Of a stretch of 64,000 nucleotides of DNA, positions 42,922 to 51,365 are shown piece after piece. The stretch comes from HGM13006 sp900757695. GTDB taxonomy: Bacteria > Bacillota > Clostridia > Oscillospirales > Oscillospiraceae. Below the pieces are notes generated by a model. It had not been told where the DNA came from. It was given only the letters and a program-made list of their open reading frames with translations, and did no database searches. Position 1 is the stretch's first letter. Each line of letters begins with the position of its first letter. The stretch is from positions 15,731 through 79,730 of the forward strand of contig CAUHNW010000016.1 in the NCBI GenBank assembly GCA_959607825.1, given 5' to 3'. The translations under genes and the position numbers were made by a program.

Positions 42922-44415
42922 TTACATATTTCCTACATAGGTGCCTGCCACATAGCCGCTGGACACCGCAAAGGACATATCGTTGAGGATCTGCTTTTTG
43001 ATCCCCGCCATATTGAGGAACCGCCCGGAGGCCAGATCGCCCACCACAAACAGGCCGTCTACCAGACCGCCTGCTGCGGCCTTGGCCTGCATATGCTCGT
43101 CGATCTCCACGCCGCCAAAGGCGCCGTCTGTTCCAAGGGATGCCTTCACCGCATAGAAGGGCGCCTCATTCATAGGCGCCAGCCACTGGGCAGGCTTATA
43201 GCAATCCCAGTCCATTCCGGTTTCGGCGGCATGATTATAGGTGTCGATGGTCTCCTTCAGCTTCTGGGGCGGCACACTGATCTTCTCCGCCAGCTCCTCC
43301 ACCGTATCTGCCATAAACAGTACGCCGTCGTTTTTCTCCAGCGCCGGAAGCATGTCTGCCTTGGCCTCTTCCATGGTCTCCGGGAAATGGCTGGCGCCAA
43401 AGGGCATGGCCAGCTGAGGCTGGGGCTGATTCTCCCCTGCCTCGATGGCATGGCGCAGGTTGTTTTCATCAAAGATCACGAATGCCTTGCCCTCGGGCTG
43501 CTCCACCAGCACCGATCCGGAATCAAATACGCCCATGCGGAGCTGGGAGCTCTCGCTGACAAAGCGCTCGCCATTGAGGTTTACATAAATAGAATATGCC
43601 GACCCCGCCATATCGCCCATGACCTTGCTGCGGCACATAGTCATGGGGCCCATCATGCGGATGGTCAAATTGGTGGTATCCATCTTTGCGCCGGCCTTTT
43701 CCGCCAGCTTCAGGCCATCGCCGGTATAGTTCCGGTTCATATGGGGGCTCTCTCCCATATAGGGCTGCGCCGCCGCCAGCTGGGGATAGAACTTCTTGAC
43801 CATCTCCTCATTGCGGATCCACGCACCGCAGGCCAGAATAACTGCGCTGCACTGGAATTCCAGTGCCTCCTCCCCCTTGTGTGCCTTTACGCCGGTCACC
43901 CGGCCGTTCTCCGTGACGATCTCATCGGTAATTGTCTCTGTCAGGATCTCGCCGCCCAATTCCCGGAGCTTCTGGGATGTGATCTCCACAAACATCTTGC
44001 CGGAGCCTCGACCCGGCCCGCCGTACTGGGGCCCCAACGGTCCGTCCTCCTCGTCAAATACATACCGCCCCACGGAGTACTTATCAATTTCCTCCTTGGG
44101 CGCAATGGAGCAGAACCAGTCAAAAAACTGCCCGGTACCCTTTATCATGGAAGCGGCCAGCTTCCGATCCAGCCGCCAGAAGGTCTCGTCCATGCGGTTG
44201 CGCATATATTCCGCCGTGGTGTCCGGCAGGTTCCGCTCCTTCTGCCACTGGCTCCCAAAGGTACGCATGGTGGACGCCATGACCATACCGCCGCCCAGCC
44301 GCTTGTCCTTTTCCAGCACTACCACTCGCTTGCCCAGCGTTGCCGCGCGGCAGCCTGCAATGAGTCCACTTCCACCGCCGCCGATGACCACCAGATCGCA
44401 CTGCTTCTTTATCAT
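42922..44415 (-). CDS. FAD-dependent reductase (fumarate reductase-like), no ferredoxin domain
   Basis: A 497-residue flavoprotein of the FAD_binding_2 group. The FAD motif LVVIGGGGSGLIAGCRAA starts near residue 8, and the closing segment VDGLFVVGDLASGRF is near 455. It lacks the ferredoxin domain and the Pro/acidic insert seen in the other paralogues and is clearly diverged from them. Probable cytoplasmic reductase or dehydrogenase of an unknown substrate. I start it at the ATG at 44415, 9 bases after GGAGG; TTG at 44421 is an alternative. Monocistronic, ended by a terminator. Confidence 0.87.
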   Translation of the reverse strand: MIKKQCDLVVIGGGGSGLIAGCRAATLGKRVVVLEKDKRLGGGMVMASTMRTFGSQWQKERNLPDTTAEYMRNRMDETFWRLDRKLAASMIKGTGQFFDWFCSIAPKEEIDKYSVGRYVFDEEDGPLGPQYGGPGRGSGKMFVEITSQKLRELGGEILTETITDEIVTENGRVTGVKAHKGEEALEFQCSAVILACGAWIRNEEMVKKFYPQLAAAQPYMGESPHMNRNYTGDGLKLAEKAGAKMDTTNLTIRMMGPMTMCRSKVMGDMAGSAYSIYVNLNGERFVSESSQLRMGVFDSGSVLVEQPEGKAFVIFDENNLRHAIEAGENQPQPQLAMPFGASHFPETMEEAKADMLPALEKNDGVLFMADTVEELAEKISVPPQKLKETIDTYNHAAETGMDWDCYKPAQWLAPMNEAPFYAVKASLGTDGAFGGVEIDEHMQAKAAAGGLVDGLFVVGDLASGRFLNMAGIKKQILNDMSFAVSSGYVAGTYVGNM

Positions 44416-44562
44416 AATCAATTACCTCCCATTTGTTACTTTCAACTCAACATATTTTACCACAGCTGTTTCTTTGAAACAATTAGCAGTTTCTGTGCCC
44501 TGCTATCATTTCCTGTACATTTTACCGTTCCGGCGCATAGGATAGCCCGGGAGGTGATTATC

Positions 44563-44823
44563 TTGGACTTCGGCATAACCGGCGTGGCAGCCATTACTGC
44601 CCTGTGCTTTCTTCTGGGACAGGCCATAAAGCTCACCGGAAAGCTGTGCAAATGGATTCCGGTGCTCTGCGGACTGGTGGGATGTCTATTGGGGCTTGCA
44701 GGCTGGCAGGTCATCCCCGACTATCCTGCCTCTGATCCCATTACTGCCGCAGCCGTAGGGGCGGTGTCCGGCTTTGCGGCCACCGGGATCCACCAGATCT
44801 ACAAGCAGGCCGTCAAAAAGTGA
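44563..44823 (+). CDS. Holin-like small membrane protein
   Basis: An 86-residue protein starting from TTG at 44563 behind GGGAGGTGATT. It has two clear hydrophobic segments (about 6-22 and 33-50), a third weaker Ala/Gly-rich one (66-80) and a lysine-rich end (YKQAVKK). The sequence pattern, including PDYPASDPITAAAVGAVSG, is like the phage holin family found in Clostridia prophages. There is no endolysin, tail or other phage gene nearby, so it is an orphan, either domesticated or a small membrane protein that merely shares the fold. Confidence 0.72.
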   Translation: MDFGITGVAAITALCFLLGQAIKLTGKLCKWIPVLCGLVGCLLGLAGWQVIPDYPASDPITAAAVGAVSGFAATGIHQIYKQAVKK

Positions 44824-44827
44824 AAAT

Positions 44828-44854
44828 GCGGACGGAGAAACGCTCTCCGTCCGC
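44828..44854. terminator. Bidirectional intrinsic terminator
   Basis: GCGGACGGAGA pairs with TCTCCGTCCGC; the better T tail (ATTTTC) is on the minus strand, ending the pncB transcript. Confidence 0.8.
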
Positions 44855-44867
44855 CAATATTAATTGA

Positions 44868-46310
44868 TCACTTTTTTGCCGCTGCCAGCAGATCCCGCTT
44901 CAGGGTCCAGAGCTTCCAGCTGAGATCCACATAGTACTTATGGGGATTCTCAAAGCGCTTAACCTCGTCCCACAGGGTATCCTGCTGTGCCTTGCAGTAG
45001 GCCTGAATTTCCTTCAGCTCCGGCAGCTGGTATACCAGCTCACCATTCTTGAAGATCGGCTCCAACAGATCCCGCACCACATAGTTGTCCAGCGTTTTGA
45101 CCTTCCAAGTTGCATTGGGGTCAAAGATGTCATGGGGCTGTTCAAAGTCGATGGTCTCATCCCGCAGGCAGATCTCGTCCGCCAGCGCCTTTCCGCTGTC
45201 CTTGTCATAGTAGCGGTAGACACGCTTAAAGCCCGGGTTTGTAATCTTGGTGGTGTTCTCACTGACCTTGATCTTCGGAATGATCTCACCGGCATCGTTC
45301 TCCACAGCCGCCAGCTTGTAGACGCCGCCGAACACCGGCTCACTGCGGGAGGTGATCAGCCGCTCGCCTACACCGAAGGTGTCGATCTGTGCCCCCTGCA
45401 TAACGAGGTCCCGGATCAGGTGCTCGTCCAATGCATTGGAGGCCGTGATCTTGCAGTTGGGCAATCCGGCATCGTCCAGCATTTTTCTTGCCTTTTTGGA
45501 CAGATAGGAAATATCGCCGGAATCCAGCCGAATGGCAAAGTTGGTAATGCCCTTGGGCACCAGCATCTCCTTAAATACCCGAATCGCATTGGGTACGCCG
45601 CTTTTCAGGGTGTTGTAGGTGTCCACCAGCAGGGTGGCATTGTCGGGATACACCTCACAGTATGCCTTGAATGCCTCATACTCGCTGTCAAACATCTGCA
45701 CCCATGCATGGGCCATGGTACCGCCTGCGGGAACGCCGTACATCTTATCCGTCAGGGTGCAGGCGGTTCCAGCGCAGCCGCCGATGTAGGCAGCCCGTGC
45801 ACCGATGATCGCCGCATCGGCCCCCTGTGCCCGGCGGGAGCCAAACTCCAATACGGCACGCCCCTGTGCGGCCCGAACGATCCGGCTGGCTTTGGTGGCG
45901 ATCATGGTCTGATGGTTCAGCGCCAAAAGCACATAGGTCTCCACCAGCTGCGCCTCCAATGCCGGAGCACGAACGGTGAGGATTGGCTCTCCGGGGAAGA
46001 TGGGGGTACCCTCCCGAACCGCATAGATGTCACCGGAGAAGTGGAAATTCCTGAGGTAGTCAAGGAACTTCTCACTGAATATGTTCTTACTCTTCAGAAA
46101 CTCGATGTCGTCCTCAGAGAAATGCAGCTGCTGGATATACTCCACCACCTGCTCCAGCCCTGCCGCAATGGCAAATCCGCCGCCGTCCGGTACGTTGCGG
46201 AAGAATACGTCGAAATAGGCGATCTTCTGATTGAAGCCCATTTCCAGATAGCCGTTGCCCATGGTCAGCTCATAAAAGTCGCAGAGCATGGAAAGATTGC
46301 GTTGATCCAT
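44868..46310 (-). CDS. pncB: Nicotinate phosphoribosyltransferase
   Basis: A 480-residue cytoplasmic enzyme that makes nicotinate mononucleotide from nicotinate and PRPP in NAD salvage. Family features are plain: LCDFYELTMGNGYLE at the N-terminus, EFGSRRAQG with the active-site His/Arg region, VPAGGTMAHAW, and AIRLDSGD then FGVGERLITS for phosphate binding. It is full length. The ATG at 46310 follows AAAGGAC; the long upstream extension has no start signals. A -10 (TATAAT, plus-strand 46371-46376) lies about 60 bases upstream. Monocistronic. Confidence 0.95.
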   Translation of the reverse strand: MDQRNLSMLCDFYELTMGNGYLEMGFNQKIAYFDVFFRNVPDGGGFAIAAGLEQVVEYIQQLHFSEDDIEFLKSKNIFSEKFLDYLRNFHFSGDIYAVREGTPIFPGEPILTVRAPALEAQLVETYVLLALNHQTMIATKASRIVRAAQGRAVLEFGSRRAQGADAAIIGARAAYIGGCAGTACTLTDKMYGVPAGGTMAHAWVQMFDSEYEAFKAYCEVYPDNATLLVDTYNTLKSGVPNAIRVFKEMLVPKGITNFAIRLDSGDISYLSKKARKMLDDAGLPNCKITASNALDEHLIRDLVMQGAQIDTFGVGERLITSRSEPVFGGVYKLAAVENDAGEIIPKIKVSENTTKITNPGFKRVYRYYDKDSGKALADEICLRDETIDFEQPHDIFDPNATWKVKTLDNYVVRDLLEPIFKNGELVYQLPELKEIQAYCKAQQDTLWDEVKRFENPHKYYVDLSWKLWTLKRDLLAAAKK

Positions 46311-46492
46311 TTTCTTGTCCTTTCTGCCTTCCGTGCATAAATTCGGTTCCGCGGAAGGATCTTGGGGACTATTATAGCACAATTTCTGTCTGGCGGAGCA
46401 GTTTTTTTCTGTTTTCATGCATTCTTCCGAGATTTCCGGAATTTTCGTCAAATTCCCTGACTCCCCCGGCGTGCTCCGTCCCTTTTGCACAA

Positions 46493-47050
46493 TCATTCCC
46501 CCGTGTGTTCCATCATTTCCTGAATCAGCTTGCTCATTTCCTCTGCCGTTATGCCCGGGGCATCGTAGATTCCGATGGAATACGCCGCACCGTCCGCCTG
46601 CCAGACCGCAAGACTGACCGCACCGTCATTTCCCTTCATGGTGACCTCCGTATTTTCCACCGTCACCTGCCAGCTGCCGGAATAATCATTATAATCCCCG
46701 CTGGGATCCTCGGTTCCCGCCCCCTTGCGGATGCAGAGCTCCGCTCCATTGCTCCCCTCATAATCCGCCTCCAGAATATCACCGGGGATCACCTGAAAGC
46801 TTGGCCCTTCATAGCCCTCCGGCACCGCCTGCGGCAGTGTAATGGAAAAGCCCGCCTGCGCCTCCGCCGCCTGCTGATCCGCTTCGCTGACCCATGGATT
46901 GGGAATCTGAGCATCCCCCGAATCCTCTGCGCTCTGGGGTGCCCGGAGCGATGAATCGGCAACGGCATCCCGGCTGCTGCCGCAGGCCGTCACCAAGAAG
47001 CCAATGCAGAGGCTCAGCAGAAGCGCCGCTGCCATTTTGAACTTCTTCAT
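46493..47050 (-). CDS. Lipoprotein of unknown function
   Basis: A 185-residue predicted lipoprotein. The signal peptide ends in VTAC with the lipidated Cys at 23, then a Ser/Asp/Gln linker to about 60, then a compact beta-rich domain of about 120 residues (EGYEGPSFQVIPGDILEADY; WQVTVENTEVTMKG). The domain recalls DUF4367-like extracytoplasmic domains, but this is weak. GAAGGGA precedes the ATG at 47050. It stands between pncB and the feo genes without a clear link to either. Confidence 0.75.
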   Translation of the reverse strand: MKKFKMAAALLLSLCIGFLVTACGSSRDAVADSSLRAPQSAEDSGDAQIPNPWVSEADQQAAEAQAGFSITLPQAVPEGYEGPSFQVIPGDILEADYEGSNGAELCIRKGAGTEDPSGDYNDYSGSWQVTVENTEVTMKGNDGAVSLAVWQADGAAYSIGIYDAPGITAEEMSKLIQEMMEHTGE

Positions 47051-47126
47051 AGAAACCATTCCCTTCGATTTTATCTGACCATAATGACACCGCAAAACGA
47101 AAAAGGTTCCCGGCAGCTAAAATAAA

Positions 47127-47168
47127 ATGCCGGAGAACCTTCCCCATTGCGGGATTCGTCTCCGGCAT
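47127..47168 (-). terminator. Terminator of the feo operon
   Basis: On the minus strand ATGCCGGAGA (47159-47168) pairs with TCTCCGGCAT (47127-47136), then TTTATTTTAG. Confidence 0.8.
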
Positions 47169-47171
47169 GTT

Positions 47172-47324
47172 CTATTTTTGTCTATGGCAGCCGCCGCAGT
47201 TCTTACAGCTTCCACAGCATTTCTTCCCGCCGCAGCCGCAGGCTCCATGGCGCAAAAGGTACCACACCGCCCACAGCGCCCACAGGATCACCAACAGTAG
47301 CAGCACTATACTTGGCACGTCCAT
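47172..47324 (-). CDS. FeoB-associated Cys-rich membrane protein
   Basis: A 50-residue protein: one hydrophobic segment (residues 4-23, VPSIVLLLLVILWALWAVW) and a Cys/Gly-rich tail with nine cysteines (CGCGGKKCC, CKNCGGC). This is the layout of the small proteins often encoded just after feoB and thought to assist ferrous iron uptake. The ATG lies 13 bases after the feoB stop, with AGAGGG between. It is too short for most gene callers but context makes it solid. Confidence 0.85.
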   Translation of the reverse strand: MDVPSIVLLLLVILWALWAVWYLLRHGACGCGGKKCCGSCKNCGGCHRQK

Positions 47325-47337
47325 TTCATTGTCCCTC

Positions 47338-49689
47338 TTATAACAGCACCATCAGCTGATAAACACCGCAGGCCACCAGCCATGCCACTGCACACTGAGA
47401 CACTACCACAATCAGCGCCCATTTGCCGCCCAGCTCCCGCTTGACCGATGCAATGGCAGCCACGCAGGGAGTATAGAGCAGCGAAAACACCAGAAAGCTT
47501 ACCGCCGTCCGGACGCTGAACAAACTTCCCAGCGCCGCCGTGGAACCACCCAACAGAACCGTCAGCGTACTTACCACACTCTCCTTGGCTGTGAACCCGG
47601 TAATCAATGCCGTAGAGATCCGCCAGTCTCCAAGCCCAAGGGGCCGAAAAATCGGAGCGATCCAGCTGCCCACCAGTGCCAGCAGGCTCTGGGCCGAATC
47701 CGTTACCACATTGAGCCGTGTGTCAAAGGTCTGTAGGAACCAGATGATCACCGATGCAAGGAAGATCACGGTAAATGCCTTGGTCACAAAATCCTTGGCC
47801 TTTTCCCAGATCAGCTGCGCAACATTTTTCAGTCCCGGCATCCGATAGTTGGGCAGTTCCATAACAAAGGGCACCGGCTCCCCCTGAAAGGCAGTCTTTT
47901 TCAGCAGCAGCGCATAGAGGATCCCCACAATGATCCCGGTAAAATACAGCCCCACCATAACAAGCGCCCCGTGCTCTGGGAAAAAGGCTGCGGTAAACAG
48001 GGCATAGATGGGCAGCTTGGCCGAGCAGCTCATATAGGGTGTCAGCAAAATGGTCATTTTTCGATCCCGATCCGAGGGCAGTGTTCTGGTCGCCATAATG
48101 GCCGGAACCGAGCAGCCGAAGCCAATGAGCATAGGTACAAAGCTCCGCCCTGAAAGGCCGATTTTTCGCAGCAGCTTATCCATCACAAAAGCCACCCGTG
48201 CCATATATCCGCTGTCCTCCAAAATGGACAGGAAGAAGAACAATACCACAATAATCGGAAGGAAGCTCAGTACGCTGCCCACACCGGCAAAGATGCCGTC
48301 AATCAGCATGGAGTGCACCACCGGATTGATCCCATAGGCCGATAAGCCACGGTCACACAGTGCTGTAACCCAGTCGATTCCCAGTTCCATCATATCTGAG
48401 AGCCATGCGCCAATGACCCCAAAGGTCAGGAAAAATACCAGCGCCATGATCCCCACAAAGGCCGGAATGGCCGTATATTTTCCGGTCAGCACCTTGTCGA
48501 TCTTTCTGCTGCGGAGACGTTCTCTGCTCTCCCGGGGATGTACCACAGTCTCCCGGCAGAGGGCCGTAATAAACTGGAACCGCATATCTGCCAGTGCAGC
48601 CATCCGGTCAAGACCACGTTCCTGCTCCATCTGCGTAATAATATGCTCCAGCGTCTCCACCTCGTTCTGATCCAGATGCAGCGCCTTCAAAATGGGTTCA
48701 TCGCCCTCAATGAGCTTTGTGGCGCAAAATCGCACCGGCAGGTGCTCCCGCTGGGCATGATCCTCAATGAGATGGGTCACTGCATGGATACACCGGTGCA
48801 CTGCGCCGCCATCGGAGCTGGCACCATCACAAAAATCCGTCCGAGCCGGTACCTCGCCATACCGTGCCACATGGATGCAATGGTCGATCAGCTCATCAAT
48901 GCCCTCATTCTTTGCAGCGGATATGGGCACCACGGGAACACCCAGCGCCGCTTCCAGCGCATTGATCTGGATGGTGCCGCCGTTTACCCGCACCTCATCC
49001 ATCATATTCAGGGCCAGAACCATGGGGATTCCCAACTCAATGAGCTGGATGGTCAAATAGAGATTCCGCTCAATATTCGTGGCATCGAGAATATTGATGA
49101 TTCCATCCGGATGCGATTCCAGCAGGAACTGACGGGTAACGATCTCTTCACTGGTATAGGGCGACAGCGAATAGATGCCCGGCAGATCCGTCACTGTGGC
49201 TTCACTATGGCCTCGGATCACGCCGTCTTTCCGATCCACTGTTACACCGGGGAAATTGCCCACATGCTGATTGGAGCCGGTGAGCTGGTTAAACAGAGTG
49301 GTCTTTCCACAGTTCTGATTTCCCGCCAACGCAAACCGAATCGGCTCGCCTGCACGGATCTTTTCCTGTGCTTTGCCGCCCCGATAGGTCACCGTTTCAC
49401 CTACGCCGGGATGCGGCACCGTCCACCGGTGGGTCTGCTGATCTTCCTGCGCATGGGCCGGGTGTGCGTGGGAAAGCTGCACCATGGCAGCATCCGCCTT
49501 CCGCAGCGTTAGCTCATAGCCCCGGAGCCGAAGCTCCAGCGGGTCTCCAAGCGGTGCTGCCTTTACCATGGTGACCTCAGTCCCCGGTGTCAGGCCCATG
49601 TCGAGGATATGCTTGCGCAGGGATGGTTCCTGACATTCCACCGCCGTGATATATGCGTCCTGTCCCGGTTTCAGTTCTTCAAGGGTCAT
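47338..49689 (-). CDS. feoB: Ferrous iron transporter, FeoA-FeoB fusion
   Basis: A 783-residue inner membrane Fe(II) importer. Residues 1-75 are a FeoA SH3-like domain (LKPGQDAYITAV, LRKHILDMGLTPG, ELTLRKADA). A linker to about 115 leads into the FeoB GTPase, with G1 GNQNCGKTTLFNQLTG, G3 DLPG and G4 NMMD, then the Gate-containing membrane part from about 410. All GTPase motifs are intact. Fusion of FeoA to FeoB occurs in some Firmicutes but is less common than separate genes. GGAGGGGAG precedes the start. A perfect palindrome overlaps the promoter, so iron repression is likely. Confidence 0.95.
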   Translation of the reverse strand: MTLEELKPGQDAYITAVECQEPSLRKHILDMGLTPGTEVTMVKAAPLGDPLELRLRGYELTLRKADAAMVQLSHAHPAHAQEDQQTHRWTVPHPGVGETVTYRGGKAQEKIRAGEPIRFALAGNQNCGKTTLFNQLTGSNQHVGNFPGVTVDRKDGVIRGHSEATVTDLPGIYSLSPYTSEEIVTRQFLLESHPDGIINILDATNIERNLYLTIQLIELGIPMVLALNMMDEVRVNGGTIQINALEAALGVPVVPISAAKNEGIDELIDHCIHVARYGEVPARTDFCDGASSDGGAVHRCIHAVTHLIEDHAQREHLPVRFCATKLIEGDEPILKALHLDQNEVETLEHIITQMEQERGLDRMAALADMRFQFITALCRETVVHPRESRERLRSRKIDKVLTGKYTAIPAFVGIMALVFFLTFGVIGAWLSDMMELGIDWVTALCDRGLSAYGINPVVHSMLIDGIFAGVGSVLSFLPIIVVLFFFLSILEDSGYMARVAFVMDKLLRKIGLSGRSFVPMLIGFGCSVPAIMATRTLPSDRDRKMTILLTPYMSCSAKLPIYALFTAAFFPEHGALVMVGLYFTGIIVGILYALLLKKTAFQGEPVPFVMELPNYRMPGLKNVAQLIWEKAKDFVTKAFTVIFLASVIIWFLQTFDTRLNVVTDSAQSLLALVGSWIAPIFRPLGLGDWRISTALITGFTAKESVVSTLTVLLGGSTAALGSLFSVRTAVSFLVFSLLYTPCVAAIASVKRELGGKWALIVVVSQCAVAWLVACGVYQLMVLL

Positions 49690-49727
49690 AGCGCTCCCCT
49701 CCGTCTCTTCCGTATCGGTATATTACG

Positions 49728-49761
49728 CACTTATGTTAGCACGTGCTAACATAAGTGTCAA
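49728..49761 (-). promoter_or_regulatory. Iron-regulated promoter with perfect 30-bp palindrome
   Basis: CACTTATGTTAGCAC (49728-49742) is followed directly by its exact reverse complement (49743-49757). On the minus strand TTGACA (49756-49761), 17 bases, TAACAT (49733-49738) forms the promoter, so the palindrome covers the whole core. The centre TTAGCACGTGCTAA resembles DtxR/IdeR/MntR-type operators (TTAG...CTAA) more than a Fur box. Confidence 0.82.
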
Positions 49762-49850
49762 CCCTCACTGGGCATCCCTTCGACAAAAAATTCTATCACT
49801 GTCGCCCCTGCTGCATTCTATGAAATCACGCAGCTCCATATACAAGAAAA

Positions 49851-49880
49851 TCGGCCAAACAGCGCCTGCTGTTTGGCCGA
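49851..49880 (-). terminator. Terminator of the second amino acid ABC operon
   Basis: TCGGCCAAACAGC (49851-49863) pairs perfectly with GCTGTTTGGCCGA (49868-49880), flanked by AAAA and AAAATT; minus strand tail is TTTTC. Confidence 0.88.
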
Positions 49881-49891
49881 AAATTGATCGA

Positions 49892-50638
49892 TCAAAGAAC
49901 CTTGTTGAGGAAATCAATAGTTCTGGGCTCCTGCGGATGCAGCAGCACCTCCTGAGGCGTGCCCTCCTCTACAATATAGCCACCGTCCATGAAGATAACG
50001 CGATCTGCGACCTCCCGGGCAAAGCCCATCTCATGGGTCACGATCACCATGGTCATGCCGTCCGCAGCCAACTGCTTCATGACCCCAAGCACCTCCCCCA
50101 CCATTTCGGGATCCAGCGCCGAGGTGGGCTCATCAAAGAGCATGATGTCCGGGTTCATGCACAGGGCACGGGCAATGGCAACACGCTGCTTCTGGCCGCC
50201 GGAGAGCTGTGCCGGATAATTCTCGATCTTATCCAGCAGCCCCACCTTATCCAGCATTTTTTCCGCCTGCTTCCGTGCCTCCTCCTTGGTGGCCTTTTTG
50301 AGGTCCACCGGAGCCAGCATCAGGTTCTTCACCACACTGAGGTTGTTGAATAGGTTAAAGTGCTGGAACACCATGCCGACGTTTTCCCGAACCTTGTTGA
50401 TATCAATGGATTTATCCGAGATATCATGGCCGTCCACCACGATCTGGCCGTCGGTGATCTCCTCCAGACGGTTCATGCAGCGAAGAAACGTGGATTTGCC
50501 GGAACCGGAAGGCCCGATGATGACCACGACCTCCCCTTCATAGATGTCTGTGGAGATGTCCTGCAAGACCTCCAGCTTTCCAAAGCTTTTTTTCAGGTGA
50601 GACACATGGATCTTCACATTGTTCTTATTGACGGCCAC
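49892..50638 (-). CDS. Amino acid ABC transporter ATPase, second system
   Basis: A 248-residue polar amino acid ABC ATPase. Walker A GPSGSGKST, signature LSGGQKQR, Walker B IMLFDEPTSALDPE and the H-loop VTHEMGF are intact. It starts with GTG at 50638 behind AGAGGAG and overlaps the end of the permease gene by 14 bases, a sign of translational coupling. It energises the permease at 50625-51296. The amino acid is not predictable. Confidence 0.94.
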   Translation of the reverse strand: MAVNKNNVKIHVSHLKKSFGKLEVLQDISTDIYEGEVVVIIGPSGSGKSTFLRCMNRLEEITDGQIVVDGHDISDKSIDINKVRENVGMVFQHFNLFNNLSVVKNLMLAPVDLKKATKEEARKQAEKMLDKVGLLDKIENYPAQLSGGQKQRVAIARALCMNPDIMLFDEPTSALDPEMVGEVLGVMKQLAADGMTMVIVTHEMGFAREVADRVIFMDGGYIVEEGTPQEVLLHPQEPRTIDFLNKVL

Positions 50639-51296
50639 GGGACCAACTCCTCTCCAAGCACTTTGCCGCCTTGGACAAAATCAGAATGATAATCAGGTAC
50701 ATGACCGCAACAATGCCCCAGACCTGAAAGGACTTAAAGGTGTTGGCCACCACGTTTTTGGCGGTATTGACCAGCTCCGGGAACCCGATGACGGAAAGGA
50801 TTGAGGTATCCTTCAGCGTAATAATAAACTGGTTGATGATGCTGGGCACCATGGTTCGGATCGCCTGCGGCAGGACAACCCGCTGCATCGCACGCCAATA
50901 GGGCAGACCCAAACTCCGGGCTGCCTCCATCTGTCCCTTATCTACCGACTGGATGCCGGCTCGGATGATCTCTGCCATATAGGCGCCGCAGTTCAGCGCA
51001 AGGCAGATGGTGCCTGCCTGAAGCGCTGTCAGGGTAACGCCCATGCCCATCATATTATTGAGGCAGTAGGGTACGCCAAAGAACACGAACATGGCCAGAA
51101 CGATCATGGGAACGCCGCGAACCACATCTACAAACACCATTGCAATGACGTTGCACACCTTGTTCTTCACCACGCTGAGGATGCCGAAGATCATACCCAG
51201 CAGCGTGCCGAACAGCAAGCCGCATAGTGCCAGCAGCAGCGTCTGACCCATGGCACGCAGCAACAAGCTGCCATAGGTGGACATAATCTGAATCAT
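50625..51296 (-). CDS. Amino acid ABC transporter permease, second system
   Basis: A 223-residue membrane permease of the HisM/GlnP family with about five membrane segments and an intact EAA loop (EAARSLGLPYWRAMQRVVLP). The start at 51296 follows AAAGGAG. It lies after a hairpin that separates it from the binding protein gene and overlaps the ATPase gene. Confidence 0.93.
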   Translation of the reverse strand: MIQIMSTYGSLLLRAMGQTLLLALCGLLFGTLLGMIFGILSVVKNKVCNVIAMVFVDVVRGVPMIVLAMFVFFGVPYCLNNMMGMGVTLTALQAGTICLALNCGAYMAEIIRAGIQSVDKGQMEAARSLGLPYWRAMQRVVLPQAIRTMVPSIINQFIITLKDTSILSVIGFPELVNTAKNVVANTFKSFQVWGIVAVMYLIIILILSKAAKCLERSWSRGRQ

Positions 51297-51322
51297 GGGG
51301 CTTTTGCTCCTTTCAAAAGACA

Positions 51323-51347
51323 GCGGGGCACCATGAAGGTGCCCCGC
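51323..51347 (-). terminator. Intergenic hairpin between binding protein and permease genes
   Basis: GCGGGGCACC (51323-51332) and GGTGCCCCGC (51338-51347) form a perfect 10-bp stem with only a weak T tail; probably a partial terminator or mRNA stabiliser that favours the binding protein. Confidence 0.65.
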
Positions 51348-51365
51348 TTGGTTTCAGCTTGGAAA

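Noticed and set aside
42790..44823. 677-codon plus-strand frame across the fourth flavoprotein gene into the holin-like gene
   Set aside because: Only its last 86 codons, with their own TTG and ribosome site, look real; the rest is antisense to the flavoprotein gene.
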